Part shown: in pieces, positions 1 to 7,565 of the stretch
How positions within the stretch are numbered: the first letter of the stretch is position 1
Layout of the letters: every line of letters starts with the position of its first letter
From: Gammaproteobacteria bacterium
Lineage (GTDB): Bacteria > Pseudomonadota > Gammaproteobacteria > SKWO01
Direction: 5' to 3'
Assembly (NCBI GenBank): GCA_007128895.1
Contig: SKWO01000009.1
Coordinates: 1 to 47,556 of the forward strand
Length of the DNA stretch: 47,556 nucleotides
Program-made: the position numbers and the translations under genes
Notes under the pieces: generated by a model
What the model was told of the DNA's origin: nothing
Databases searched by the model: none
The model's input: the letters and a program-made list of their open reading frames with translations, nothing else

Positions 1-2675
1 CGGGGCGGGTGGTCTCGGTGCTGCTCGATCCGGCCCGGTTGGCGGGCTACGGTCTCGCCTTCGATGATCTGCAGCGCGCCCTGCAGCTTGCCAATGTACG
101 GATGCCGGCCGGTACGCTGGTCGAGAGTGGCGTCGAAATCCAGGTCGATGCCGGCAACTTTTTGAGCAGTGTGGATGAGGTGGCCGATCTGGTGGTCGGC
201 CTGCACGCCGGGCTGCCGATCTTCCTGCGTGATGTCGCCGATGTCACCTTCGGTGCGGCCCAGCCGCAGCAGTATGTCCGTTACGGTGTCGGCGAGGCCG
301 GCCGCGATGTCGATGCAGCACTGGTCGGCGACTTTCCCGCCGTGACGGTGGCGATAGCCAAGCAACCGGGGACCAATGCGGTCCAGATCGCCGATTCGGT
401 GATCGAGCGCTTCGAACAGCTCAGGGGCATCTATGTGCCGGAAGGGATAGTCGCCTCGGTGACGCGCAACTACGGCGAGACGGCCAACGAGAAGGCGCAG
501 ACGTTGATGCTCAAGCTCGCCTTCGCCACCGGTTCGGTGGTGTTGCTGATCTGGATCGCGCTCGGTTGGCGCGAGGCGATCGTGGTCGGCGCCGCTGTGG
601 TCATCACCCTGGCGATCACCCTCTTTGCCTCGTGGGCGTGGGGCTTTACCCTGAACCGGGTCTCACTCTTCGCGCTGATCTTCTCCATCGGCATCCTCGT
701 CGATGATGCCATCGTGGTGGTCGAGAACATCCACCGCCACATGAGCATGGGCGGCAAGAAGCTGCTCGAGGCGATCCCCGAGGCGGTCGACGAGGTCGGC
801 GGGCCGACCATCCTGGCCACTTTTACCGTGATCGCCGCCCTGCTGCCGATGGCCTTCGTCACCGGGTTGATGGGGCCGTACATGAGCCCGATCCCGATCA
901 ACGCCAGCATGGGGATGTTCATCTCGCTGGTGGTCGCCTTTGTCATCACGCCGTGGATGAGCTACCGCTTCCTGGGTAACCACTACGCCGCGCTGGCCAG
1001 CCACGGGGGAGGCCATGGCGAGGGCGCCAGCGACCGCATGTACGCCTTCTTCCAGAAGAGCATGGGCCCCTTCCTGCACGGCGACGCCGGCCGTGGTCGT
1101 CGTTACCAGCTGCTGGCGGTGGTGCTGGTGCTGATCCTCGCCTCGGTCAGCCTGGCCGGCTTCAAGCTGGTGATCCTGAAGATGCTGCCATTCGACAACA
1201 AGTCGGAGTTCCAGGTCGTCGTCGACATGCCGGAGGGGACGCCGCTGGAGCAGACCGCGCGGGTGCTGGATGAGCTGGGTGCCTATCTGGCCACCGTGCC
1301 CGAGGTGACCGATTATCAGGTCTACGCCGGTACCGCCAGCCCGATCAACTTCAACGGTCTGGTGCGCCAGTACTACCTGCGCGGCGAGCCGCATCAGGGC
1401 GATATTCAGGTCAATCTGGCTCACGCCAGCGAACGCCGCCGCAGTAGCCACGAGATCGCCCTCTCGGTGCGAGAGCCGCTGCAGAGCATCGGTGCGCGCT
1501 TCGACGCCAACGTCAAGATCGTCGAGGTGCCGCCCGGCCCGCCGGTGCAGGCGCCGCTGGTGGCCGAGATCTACGGCCCCGACTACGCCGGTCAGCAGCG
1601 TGTGGCTCAGGCGGTGCGCGCCGTCTTCGAAGGCACCGCCGAGGTGGTCGACGTCGACGACAGTGTCGAGGCAGCGCAGCCGCGCCTGCTGGTGCAGGTC
1701 GATCGACAGCGTGCCGCCCGGCTCGGCGTGGCCCAGGCTGCCGTGGTCGAGGCCGTGGCCGCCGCCTTGGGTGGCGCCGACGTCACCTGGCTGCACGACG
1801 ACCACGCCAAGTACGCCATCCCGATCCGGATCGAACTGCCGCGCGGGGAGAAGGTCGACGCCCAGCGCCTGCTCGATCTGCGCGTACGCGGCCACGAGGG
1901 TGCCCTGATCCCGCTCGGCGAGCTGGTCACCCTCGAACACTCGGTGCGCGAGCAGACCATCTACCACAAGGACCTGCTGCCGGTCGTCTTCGTCACCGGC
2001 GATGTCGCCGGCCAGACCGACAGCCCGCTCTACGGCATGTTCGACATCTTCTTCACCTTGATGGGTAAGGAGATCGACGGGCGCATCCTGCCGCAGTACC
2101 TGATCAATACGCCGGAGAACCCGTACCAGTACTCGATCAAGTGGGACGGCGAGTGGCAGGTCACCTACGAGACCTTCCGCGACATGGGGCTGGCCTACTC
2201 GGTCGGGCTGATCCTGATCTACCTGCTGGTGGTGGCGCAGTTCCGCTCCTACCTGGTACCGCTGATCATCATGGCACCGATTCCGCTGACCATCATCGGC
2301 GTCATGCCGGGCCACGCCCTGCTCGGTCAGCAGTTCACCGCCACCTCGATGATCGGCATGATCGCGCTGGCCGGTATCATCGTGCGCAACTCGATCCTGC
2401 TGGTCGACTTCGTCAACGACGAGGTGCGCAAGGGGGTCGATCTGGAAGAGGCGGTGATCCGCGCCGGCGCTGTACGCGCCAAGCCGATCGCCCTGACCGG
2501 CGCTGCGGCGATGATCGGCGCGCTGTTCATCATCGACGACCCGATCTTCAACGGTCTGGCCATCTCGCTGATCTTCGGCATCTTCGTCTCCACCGTGCTG
2601 ACCCTGATCGTCATCCCGGTGATGTACTACGCCTTCATGCGCAACCGGCTGACGCAGATCACCGCCACCGCATGA
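1..2675 (+). CDS. RND-family efflux permease, 5' end outside window (partial)
   Basis: This is the C-terminal part of an inner-membrane, proton-driven RND (AcrB-like) exporter. The reading frame is open at the left edge. Alignment by eye with the paralogue at 8809-12801 suggests about 200 residues are missing. What remains covers the end of the first porter domain, TM2-TM6, the second porter domain and TM7-TM12. The TM4 proton-relay pair is present in VDDAIVVVEN. The position of AcrB Lys940 in TM10 is Arg (IIVRNSILLVDF), as in the second RND protein here. The protein ends shortly after TM12 with no tail. An adaptor gene would be expected upstream, outside the window. Family assignment is firm; the substrate is unknown. 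It may belong to the same system as the operon at 7566, but it lies in a separate unit. Confidence 0.93.
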   Translation, partial: GRVVSVLLDPARLAGYGLAFDDLQRALQLANVRMPAGTLVESGVEIQVDAGNFLSSVDEVADLVVGLHAGLPIFLRDVADVTFGAAQPQQYVRYGVGEAGRDVDAALVGDFPAVTVAIAKQPGTNAVQIADSVIERFEQLRGIYVPEGIVASVTRNYGETANEKAQTLMLKLAFATGSVVLLIWIALGWREAIVVGAAVVITLAITLFASWAWGFTLNRVSLFALIFSIGILVDDAIVVVENIHRHMSMGGKKLLEAIPEAVDEVGGPTILATFTVIAALLPMAFVTGLMGPYMSPIPINASMGMFISLVVAFVITPWMSYRFLGNHYAALASHGGGHGEGASDRMYAFFQKSMGPFLHGDAGRGRRYQLLAVVLVLILASVSLAGFKLVILKMLPFDNKSEFQVVVDMPEGTPLEQTARVLDELGAYLATVPEVTDYQVYAGTASPINFNGLVRQYYLRGEPHQGDIQVNLAHASERRRSSHEIALSVREPLQSIGARFDANVKIVEVPPGPPVQAPLVAEIYGPDYAGQQRVAQAVRAVFEGTAEVVDVDDSVEAAQPRLLVQVDRQRAARLGVAQAAVVEAVAAALGGADVTWLHDDHAKYAIPIRIELPRGEKVDAQRLLDLRVRGHEGALIPLGELVTLEHSVREQTIYHKDLLPVVFVTGDVAGQTDSPLYGMFDIFFTLMGKEIDGRILPQYLINTPENPYQYSIKWDGEWQVTYETFRDMGLAYSVGLILIYLLVVAQFRSYLVPLIIMAPIPLTIIGVMPGHALLGQQFTATSMIGMIALAGIIVRNSILLVDFVNDEVRKGVDLEEAVIRAGAVRAKPIALTGAAAMIGALFIIDDPIFNGLAISLIFGIFVSTVLTLIVIPVMYYAFMRNRLTQITATA

Positions 2676-2683
2676 TGTGGATA

Positions 2684-2709
2684 GGGTGGCCGTAGCCCGA
2701 CGGCCACCC
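2684..2709 (+). terminator. Perfect 10-bp hairpin after the RND gene, possible terminator
   Basis: GGGTGGCCGT and ACGGCCACCC form a perfect stem around a 6-base loop, starting 9 bases after the RND stop codon. There is no following T-run, so it is either a weak intrinsic terminator or an mRNA 3'-end stabiliser. Confidence 0.5.
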
Positions 2710-2751
2710 GGCCCGTGTGCATTAAGACTACGGTTCGCTGCCAGCCGGTAG

Positions 2752-2776
2752 GCCCGATAAGCGCAGCGCATCGGGC
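2752..2776. repeat. REP-like short palindrome
   Basis: GCCCGAT (2752-2758) and ATCGGGC (2770-2776) flank AAGCGCAGCGC. This 'CCCGATAAGCGCAGCGCATCGGG' type of palindrome looks like the dispersed extragenic repeats common in gammaproteobacteria. No second copy was noticed in this window, so its repeat status is inferred from general knowledge. Confidence 0.45.
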
Positions 2777-2848
2777 GGAAGTGACTGTGGTTTCATTGCC
2801 GGAGCGGTTGGCGTGGTGTAATCTGACGCCATTTGTCAGGAGTGGGAG

Positions 2849-4777
2849 ATGGAGTCAGGCTCGGCAGCCGTGCTCGGTGCATCAGGCCCGCTGGCCGCGG
2901 CCCTTGACGGTTTTGCTCCGCGTGTGCAGCAGCAGGAGATGGCGGCCGCCGTCGAGGCGGCGCTGGAGCAGGGCCACTGCCTGATCGCCGAGGCCGGCAC
3001 CGGCACCGGCAAGACCTTTGCCTATCTGGTGCCGGCATTGCGCTCTGGGCAGCGGGTGATCATCTCCACCGGTACCCGCCATCTGCAGGACCAGCTCTTT
3101 CATCGCGATCTGCCTCTGGTGCGTCACGCGCTCGGCCTGCCGGTCTCGGTGGCCCTGCTCAAGGGGCGTGCCAACTACCTCTGTCTGCACCGTCTGGAGG
3201 CGACCATCGAAGGCGGTCGGCTGCGCCGGCGTGAGGAGATCGATGCCGTGTTGCGGGTGCGTGACTGGGCCGGTCGCACCCGCTCTGGTGATATCGCCGA
3301 GGTGACTGAGATTGCCGAGGACTCGCCGATCTGGCCACGGGTGACCTCGACCAGTGAGAATTGTCTGGGCCAGAACTGCCCCGATTTTCAGGAGTGCCAT
3401 CTGGTCAAGGCCCGCCGTGCGGCGCAGGAGGCCGAGGTGGTGGTGGTCAACCACCACCTGCTGTTGGCCGACATGGCTCTGCGTGGCGAAGGAATAGGGG
3501 AGGTGCTGCCCGGCGCCAATGCCTTCATCATCGATGAGGCGCACCAGTTACCCGAGGTGGCGACCCAGTTCTTTGGCGAGAGCCTCTCGCTCTACCAGCT
3601 ACAGGAGCTGGGGCGCGACAGCGAGAGTGAGCTGCTCAAGGAGGCGAGCGACGCGCGCGGCGCGCTGCAGCCGATCCTGGCGGCACTGGAAAAGGCGGCG
3701 CTCGACCTGCGTCTGGCCTTCGGCGAGCAGGAGCGGCGCGAGCCGTGGCAGGCGGTGGCGCAAGAGCCAGCGGTGATCGACGGCCTGGCGGCAGTGGCCG
3801 AGGCATTGAAGACTCTGCACGGTGCGCTGCAGCCGTTGAGTGTGCGCGGGCGCGGACTGGAGGGGTGCGAACGGCGTGCGGCCGATCTGGCACAGCGTAT
3901 CGAAGCGTTTCGTGGCCCGGTGGCGACCGGCTATGTGCAGTGGTTCGAGACCTACCGACGTGGTCTGCGCATCCACCGCACCCCGATCGAGATCGCCGAC
4001 CGCTTCCGCCAGCAGGTGGCCGGTCAGGCGGCCTGGATCTTCGTTTCGGCGACCTTGGCTGTGGATGGTCGCTTCGACCACTTTGCCGAACGGCTCGGGC
4101 TGGATGAGGCCGAGACCGGCTGTTGGGAGAGCCCTTTCGACTACCGCCAGCAGGCGGTCTTCTATGTGCCGCGTGGCCTGCCCGAGCCCTCCGACCGTGG
4201 CTACACCGACGCGGTGCTGGCGGCGGCGCTGCCGGTGCTGGAGGCCAGTGGTGGGCGTGCCTTCCTGCTCTTTACCAGCCACCGCGCCCTGCGCCGAGCG
4301 GCTGAGCAGCTCAAGGGCCGGCTCGACTACCCGCTGCTGGTCCAGGGGGAGCGCCCTCGCGGTGAGCTGCTGGAGCGCTTTCGTCGGCTGGGCAACGCGG
4401 TGCTGCTGGGTACCGGCAGCTTCTGGGAGGGGGTCGATGTGCGCGGTGAGGCGCTCTCGCTGGTGGTAATCGACAAGCTGCCCTTTGCCGCGCCGGACGA
4501 CCCGGTGCTGCAGGCGCGTATCGAGGTGCTGCGCAAGGCGGGCGGCAGCCCCTTCATGGAGATCCAGCTACCGGCTGCGGTGATCACCCTCAAGCAGGGG
4601 GTGGGACGGCTGATCCGCGATGTGACCGACAGCGGCGTGCTGATGATCTGTGATCCGCGCCTACTCTCCAAGGGCTATGGCCGCACCTTCCTCAACAGTC
4701 TGCCGGCGATGACCTGTACCCGCGACCCGGAACGGGTACGCGCCTTTTTTCAATCCGACAAGGAGGTGGCCACATGA
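2849..4777 (+). CDS. YoaA/DinG-family ATP-dependent DNA helicase (Fe-S, XPD-like)
   Basis: A superfamily 2 helicase of the DinG/YoaA branch (642 aa), acting 5'-3' on DNA or DNA:RNA structures during repair. Walker A is GTGTGKT at residues 50-56. The DEAH box is at about 229-232 (IIDEAHQLPE). Four cysteines (112, 172, 177, 183) have the spacing of the XPD-type [4Fe-4S] domain. The C-terminal helicase half includes the GTGSFWEGVDVRG and QGVGRLIRD motifs typical of the family. Length fits YoaA better than the roughly 700-aa DinG. Start: ATG preceded by AGGAGTGGGAG. The stop overlaps the tsaB start by 4 bases (ATGA), so the two are translationally coupled. Confidence 0.92.
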   Translation: MESGSAAVLGASGPLAAALDGFAPRVQQQEMAAAVEAALEQGHCLIAEAGTGTGKTFAYLVPALRSGQRVIISTGTRHLQDQLFHRDLPLVRHALGLPVSVALLKGRANYLCLHRLEATIEGGRLRRREEIDAVLRVRDWAGRTRSGDIAEVTEIAEDSPIWPRVTSTSENCLGQNCPDFQECHLVKARRAAQEAEVVVVNHHLLLADMALRGEGIGEVLPGANAFIIDEAHQLPEVATQFFGESLSLYQLQELGRDSESELLKEASDARGALQPILAALEKAALDLRLAFGEQERREPWQAVAQEPAVIDGLAAVAEALKTLHGALQPLSVRGRGLEGCERRAADLAQRIEAFRGPVATGYVQWFETYRRGLRIHRTPIEIADRFRQQVAGQAAWIFVSATLAVDGRFDHFAERLGLDEAETGCWESPFDYRQQAVFYVPRGLPEPSDRGYTDAVLAAALPVLEASGGRAFLLFTSHRALRRAAEQLKGRLDYPLLVQGERPRGELLERFRRLGNAVLLGTGSFWEGVDVRGEALSLVVIDKLPFAAPDDPVLQARIEVLRKAGGSPFMEIQLPAAVITLKQGVGRLIRDVTDSGVLMICDPRLLSKGYGRTFLNSLPAMTCTRDPERVRAFFQSDKEVAT

Positions 4778-5451
4778 GGCTGCTGGCCATCGATACCGCC
4801 ACCGAGGCGTGCTCGGCAGCGCTGCTGGTTGACGGGGCGGTGAGTGAGCGCCATGAGGTGGCGCCGCGTCGCCACGGTGAGCTGATTCTGCCGATGGTGC
4901 AGACGCTGCTGGCCGAGGCGCAGTTGCATGCGGCCGATCTCGACGGCGTGGTGCTCGGTCGCGGACCGGGCGCCTTCACCGGCCTGCGGATTGGCTGCGG
5001 GGTCGTGCAGGGCCTCGCCTTTGCCGCCGACCTGCCAGTGGCGCCGGTCTCGACGCTCGCGGCACTGGCGCAGGGTGGCTGGCGGGAGACGGGCTGTGAA
5101 CGGATCGCTGCCGCCATCGATGCCCGCATGGGGGAGGTCTATCTGGCGCACTTCCGGGTCGAGGCGGGCCTGGTAGTGATCGAAGGCGAAGAGCGGGTGG
5201 TGGCGCCTGATCAGGTCGAGTTGCCGACGGACGGTTGGTGCGGCTGCGGCACCGGCTGGGCGGCGGCCGATGGGGCCATGGCGACACGCAACCGCGATCG
5301 CCTCATCACGGTGTTGCCGCAGGCGCTGCCGCGGGCGCGGGACCTCTTGCCGTTGGGTGAAGCACAGCTGAAGGCCGGTCTCGGTGTGGTTGCCGAGGCG
5401 GCACTCCCGGTCTATGTTAGAAACGAGGTGGCCTGGAAAAAGGCCACGTGA
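4774..5451 (+). CDS. tsaB: tRNA threonylcarbamoyladenosine biosynthesis protein TsaB
   Basis: TsaB is the inactive ASKHA-fold partner of TsaD in the TsaBDE complex that makes t6A37 in ANN-decoding tRNAs. The N-terminus (MRLLAIDTATEACSAAL) and the RGPGAFTGLRIG motif are diagnostic, and 225 aa is normal for the family. It overlaps the helicase by 4 bases. A YoaA-TsaB pairing is common in gammaproteobacteria (known for E. coli yoaA-yeaZ neighbourhoods). Expected to be cytoplasmic and constitutive. Confidence 0.95.
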   Translation: MRLLAIDTATEACSAALLVDGAVSERHEVAPRRHGELILPMVQTLLAEAQLHAADLDGVVLGRGPGAFTGLRIGCGVVQGLAFAADLPVAPVSTLAALAQGGWRETGCERIAAAIDARMGEVYLAHFRVEAGLVVIEGEERVVAPDQVELPTDGWCGCGTGWAAADGAMATRNRDRLITVLPQALPRARDLLPLGEAQLKAGLGVVAEAALPVYVRNEVAWKKAT

Positions 5452-5466
5452 CCAAAGGAGAACGGC

Positions 5467-5901
5467 ATGGACAAGATCTGGATAGTGGCTGCGGACAGCA
5501 CGCGTGCGCGCATCTTCGAGGCGCAGAGCCAGGCAGAGCTGAAGGAGGTCGAGACACTGACCCACGGCGAGGGGCGTCTGCAGGAACAGGAGCTGCAGAG
5601 TGACCGACCAGGGCGTACCTTCGACAGCCGGGGTGATGGGCGCCACGCTTACGTTCAGGAGACCGATCCCAAGGTGAACGAGGCGCAGCGCTTTGCGCGT
5701 GCCGTGGTCGACTATCTTGAGCAGGGACGCAACGACCACCGCTATGAACGGCTGCTGCTAGTCGCCGCGCCGGCCTTCCTCGGCCAATTGCGTGAGAGCA
5801 TGCACGCCCCGCTGGCCAAGACGGTCTCCGCCTCGGTGGCCAAGAATGTGGTGACGCTGAGCCCTGGCGAGATCCGCCAGCACCTGCCCGATCGGCTCTG
5901 A
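5467..5901 (+). CDS. Host-attachment family protein (PF10116-like)
   Basis: A 144-aa soluble protein with no signal peptide. It resembles the family annotated 'protein required for attachment to host cells': WIVAADSTRARIFE at the N-terminus, a central RQ/SDRPGRTFDS region, and a C-terminal VTLSPGEIRQHLP. The name comes from an Agrobacterium phenotype. The fold looks like an eRF1/pelota-type domain, so a role in translation or RNA biology is as likely as attachment. It lies 15 bases after tsaB with a good ribosome-binding site (AAAGGAGAACGGC), so it is probably the last gene of the helicase-tsaB unit. It runs convergently into the sigma-54 regulator, with 3 bases between stop codons. Confidence 0.8.
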   Translation: MDKIWIVAADSTRARIFEAQSQAELKEVETLTHGEGRLQEQELQSDRPGRTFDSRGDGRHAYVQETDPKVNEAQRFARAVVDYLEQGRNDHRYERLLLVAAPAFLGQLRESMHAPLAKTVSASVAKNVVTLSPGEIRQHLPDRL

Positions 5902-5904
5902 GCT

Positions 5905-7254
5905 TCAGGCGATGCTGTGGCGTACCATCTTGCGCCACAGCGTCGAGCGGTCGATACCGAGCGAGCGGGCGGCCTCACTGCGGTTGCCACCGGCCGTTTG
6001 CAGCGCCATCAGGATGCGTTCGCGCTCGTTGTGTTCGCTGCTGTCGTTACGGTCGCGTGCGGTGGTGCAGCGGTACAGGTCGGACGTCTGGCTGCAGCGG
6101 ATGTCCGGCGGCAGACTCTCCGGCTGGATAACGCCGTCAAAGGCGCAGACCACGCCGTGTTCAATCGCATTCTCCAGTTCACGAACATTGCCCGGCCACG
6201 GGTAGTCCATCAGCAGGCGCAGCGCCTCGGGTGAGATGGATATCTCTTCCGGGTAGCCGCGCTCACGCATCAGCTCAAGGAAGTGCTCGACCAGCAGGGC
6301 GATGTCGCCCGGCCGCTCGCGCAGCGCCGGGATGCAGAGCGGGATCACCGCCAGACGGTAGTAGAGGTCGGCGCGAAACCGCTCTTCATCGACCAGCGTG
6401 CGTAGACTGCGGTTGGAGGCGGCGATGATGCGGACATCGACCTGGATCGGCTTGTCGCTCCCGACCATCTCGAACGACTGGTCCTGGATCACGCGTAGCA
6501 GCTTGGCCTGCAGATTGATCGGTATCTCGCTGATCTCATCGAGAAAGAGGGTGCCGCCGTCAGCCGCGCGAAAGCGACCCTGTCGGTCACTGGTGGCGCC
6601 AGTGAAGGCGCCCCGTACATGGCCGAAGAGCTCCGATTCGATCAGCGTTTCGGGGATCGCCGCGCAGTTGACCTCGATGAAGGGGCGCCGTGCTCGGTCA
6701 CTCAGTCCGTGGATCATGCGCGCGATGCGTGTCTTGCCGGTGCCGGATTCGCCCTGCAGCAGGACGAAGGCGTTGCTCGGGGCGATCTGTTGCAACCGTT
6801 GCAACAGGTCGAGCATGGTGGCATCACGGGTGATGATGCCGCTGTCGCTGCCGCCGAGCAGGCTTTGCAGACGGTGCTGATGGGTGCGGTCCTTGATCAG
6901 CACCACACGCACCCGTGCCGGGATCTGCTTCAGGTCGACGATGCCGCTGTGGATCTCCAGGTAGCGCTGGTCGTTGTCGAGCCGCACCTGCTCGGTAAAG
7001 CGGACAAAGCGACCGCTCGGTCGGCCGGCGGCATCGGCTTCACCGGAGTCGATGGCTGCGCGCAGGATGCTCTTCTGCAGATTGATGTTGCCCAACTTGC
7101 GTACATTCTTGGGTGTGTCGCCTTCGGGCAGCCCGAGCAGGTGGCCCACAGCGGCATTGGCGTAGATGACATCGCCGTCTTCGCGTGCCAGGATGACCCC
7201 TTCGTCGACCACGCTGACGATCGACTCCAACATGGCTATCAGTGTGTTGAGCAC
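5905..7254 (-). CDS. PAS-containing sigma-54-dependent transcriptional activator
   Basis: A bacterial enhancer-binding protein of 449 aa. Residues about 5-125 form a PAS-like sensor (VDEGVILAREDGDVIYANAA), with no receiver domain, so it probably senses a small ligand or redox state rather than phosphorylation. The AAA+ core has Walker A GESGTGKT (168-175), the sigma-54 contact loop GAFTGA (215-220), Walker B GTLFLDE (234-240) and an arginine-finger region FRADLYYRL (293-301). A Fis-type helix-turn-helix closes the protein (about 411-446, GNRSEAARSLGIDRSTLWRK). The likely start is GTG at 7254 behind AGGGG; an ATG at 7233 is the alternative but has no ribosome-binding site. It is divergent from the RND/sulfur-globule gene run, whose promoter is an exact sigma-54 match, so it is the obvious local activator. 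Confidence 0.95.
   Translation of the reverse strand: MLNTLIAMLESIVSVVDEGVILAREDGDVIYANAAVGHLLGLPEGDTPKNVRKLGNINLQKSILRAAIDSGEADAAGRPSGRFVRFTEQVRLDNDQRYLEIHSGIVDLKQIPARVRVVLIKDRTHQHRLQSLLGGSDSGIITRDATMLDLLQRLQQIAPSNAFVLLQGESGTGKTRIARMIHGLSDRARRPFIEVNCAAIPETLIESELFGHVRGAFTGATSDRQGRFRAADGGTLFLDEISEIPINLQAKLLRVIQDQSFEMVGSDKPIQVDVRIIAASNRSLRTLVDEERFRADLYYRLAVIPLCIPALRERPGDIALLVEHFLELMRERGYPEEISISPEALRLLMDYPWPGNVRELENAIEHGVVCAFDGVIQPESLPPDIRCSQTSDLYRCTTARDRNDSSEHNERERILMALQTAGGNRSEAARSLGIDRSTLWRKMVRHSIA
6787..6807. other. Intragenic 10-bp-arm palindrome resembling the upstream activator site
   Basis: CTGTTGCAAC-C-GTTGCAACAG is a perfect inverted repeat inside the activator's own coding region (around LLQRLQQ). 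It shares the TGTTGCA/TGCAACA half-sites with the inverted repeat at 7340-7361, but the half-sites are one base closer together (5 versus 6 bases between them). It could be an extra binding site or a coding coincidence. Confidence 0.4.
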
Positions 7255-7261
7255 ATTTGCC

Positions 7262-7300
7262 CCCTGTTTGCCTGACAGGGCAGCAGATGGGTGGCTGCCC
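7262..7300 (-). promoter_or_regulatory. Two overlapping hairpins in the leader of the activator gene
   Basis: In the - strand leader, GGGCAGC/GCTGCCC (7300-7294 with 7284-7278) and CCCTGT/ACAGGG (7280-7275 with 7267-7262) are both perfect stems and share three bases, 7278-7280, so they cannot form together. The second stem includes part of the AGGGG ribosome-binding site of the GTG start at 7254. This is a possible translational switch, seen in sequence only. Confidence 0.35.
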
Positions 7301-7339
7301 GGGAATATTATTCTTGGCTTATATAGGCTAGGTTATCGG

Positions 7340-7361
7340 GTGTTGCAGAGCGTTGCAACAC
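7340..7361. promoter_or_regulatory. Upstream activator (enhancer) site for the sigma-54 promoter
   Basis: GTGTTGCA-GAGCGT-TGCAACAC is a perfect 8-bp-arm inverted repeat. Its centre is about 141 bp upstream of the -24 GG of the promoter at 7491, the usual distance for enhancer-binding-protein sites. The adjacent divergent gene encodes such an activator with a Fis-type DNA-binding domain. A mostly A/T-richer stretch separates site and promoter, suited to DNA looping. Confidence 0.65.
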
Positions 7362-7490
7362 TTATTTCCTTGTCCAACTGCATGAAAATGCATTTGAAAT
7401 CGTCTTTCACAGGCGTTGTTTCCAGCACGCTGGCGGTGGCCCGCAACGGCGCCTCATCAGTAGGTTTAGTAAAAACAGCCTGTTATGGTA

Positions 7491-7506
7491 TGGCACGCCA
7501 TTTGCT
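7491..7506 (+). promoter_or_regulatory. Sigma-54 (RpoN) -24/-12 promoter
   Basis: TGGCACG-CCAT-TTGCT matches the sigma-54 consensus TGGCACG-N4-TTGCW at every position. The GG (7492-7493) and GC (7504-7505) are exactly 10 bases apart. Transcription should start near 7516-7518, giving a leader of about 50 bases before the ATG at 7566. It points into the adaptor/permease/sulfur globule gene run. Confidence 0.9.
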
Positions 7507-7565
7507 TTAGGTGACGGGCCGTGATGGCACGATTCGAATTCAATCTGACTGCAAGCAGCGAAACC

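Noticed and set aside
663-2771. Long open frame antisense to the first RND gene (about 700 codons)
   Set aside because: It lies over a clear RND protein, is rich in His, Asp, Gln and Arg without any domain, and arises from GC-biased third positions.
7521-7565. GTG at 7521 as start of the adaptor gene
   Set aside because: It would lie only a few bases after the predicted sigma-54 transcription start, without a leader, and would add 15 polar residues before the signal peptide.
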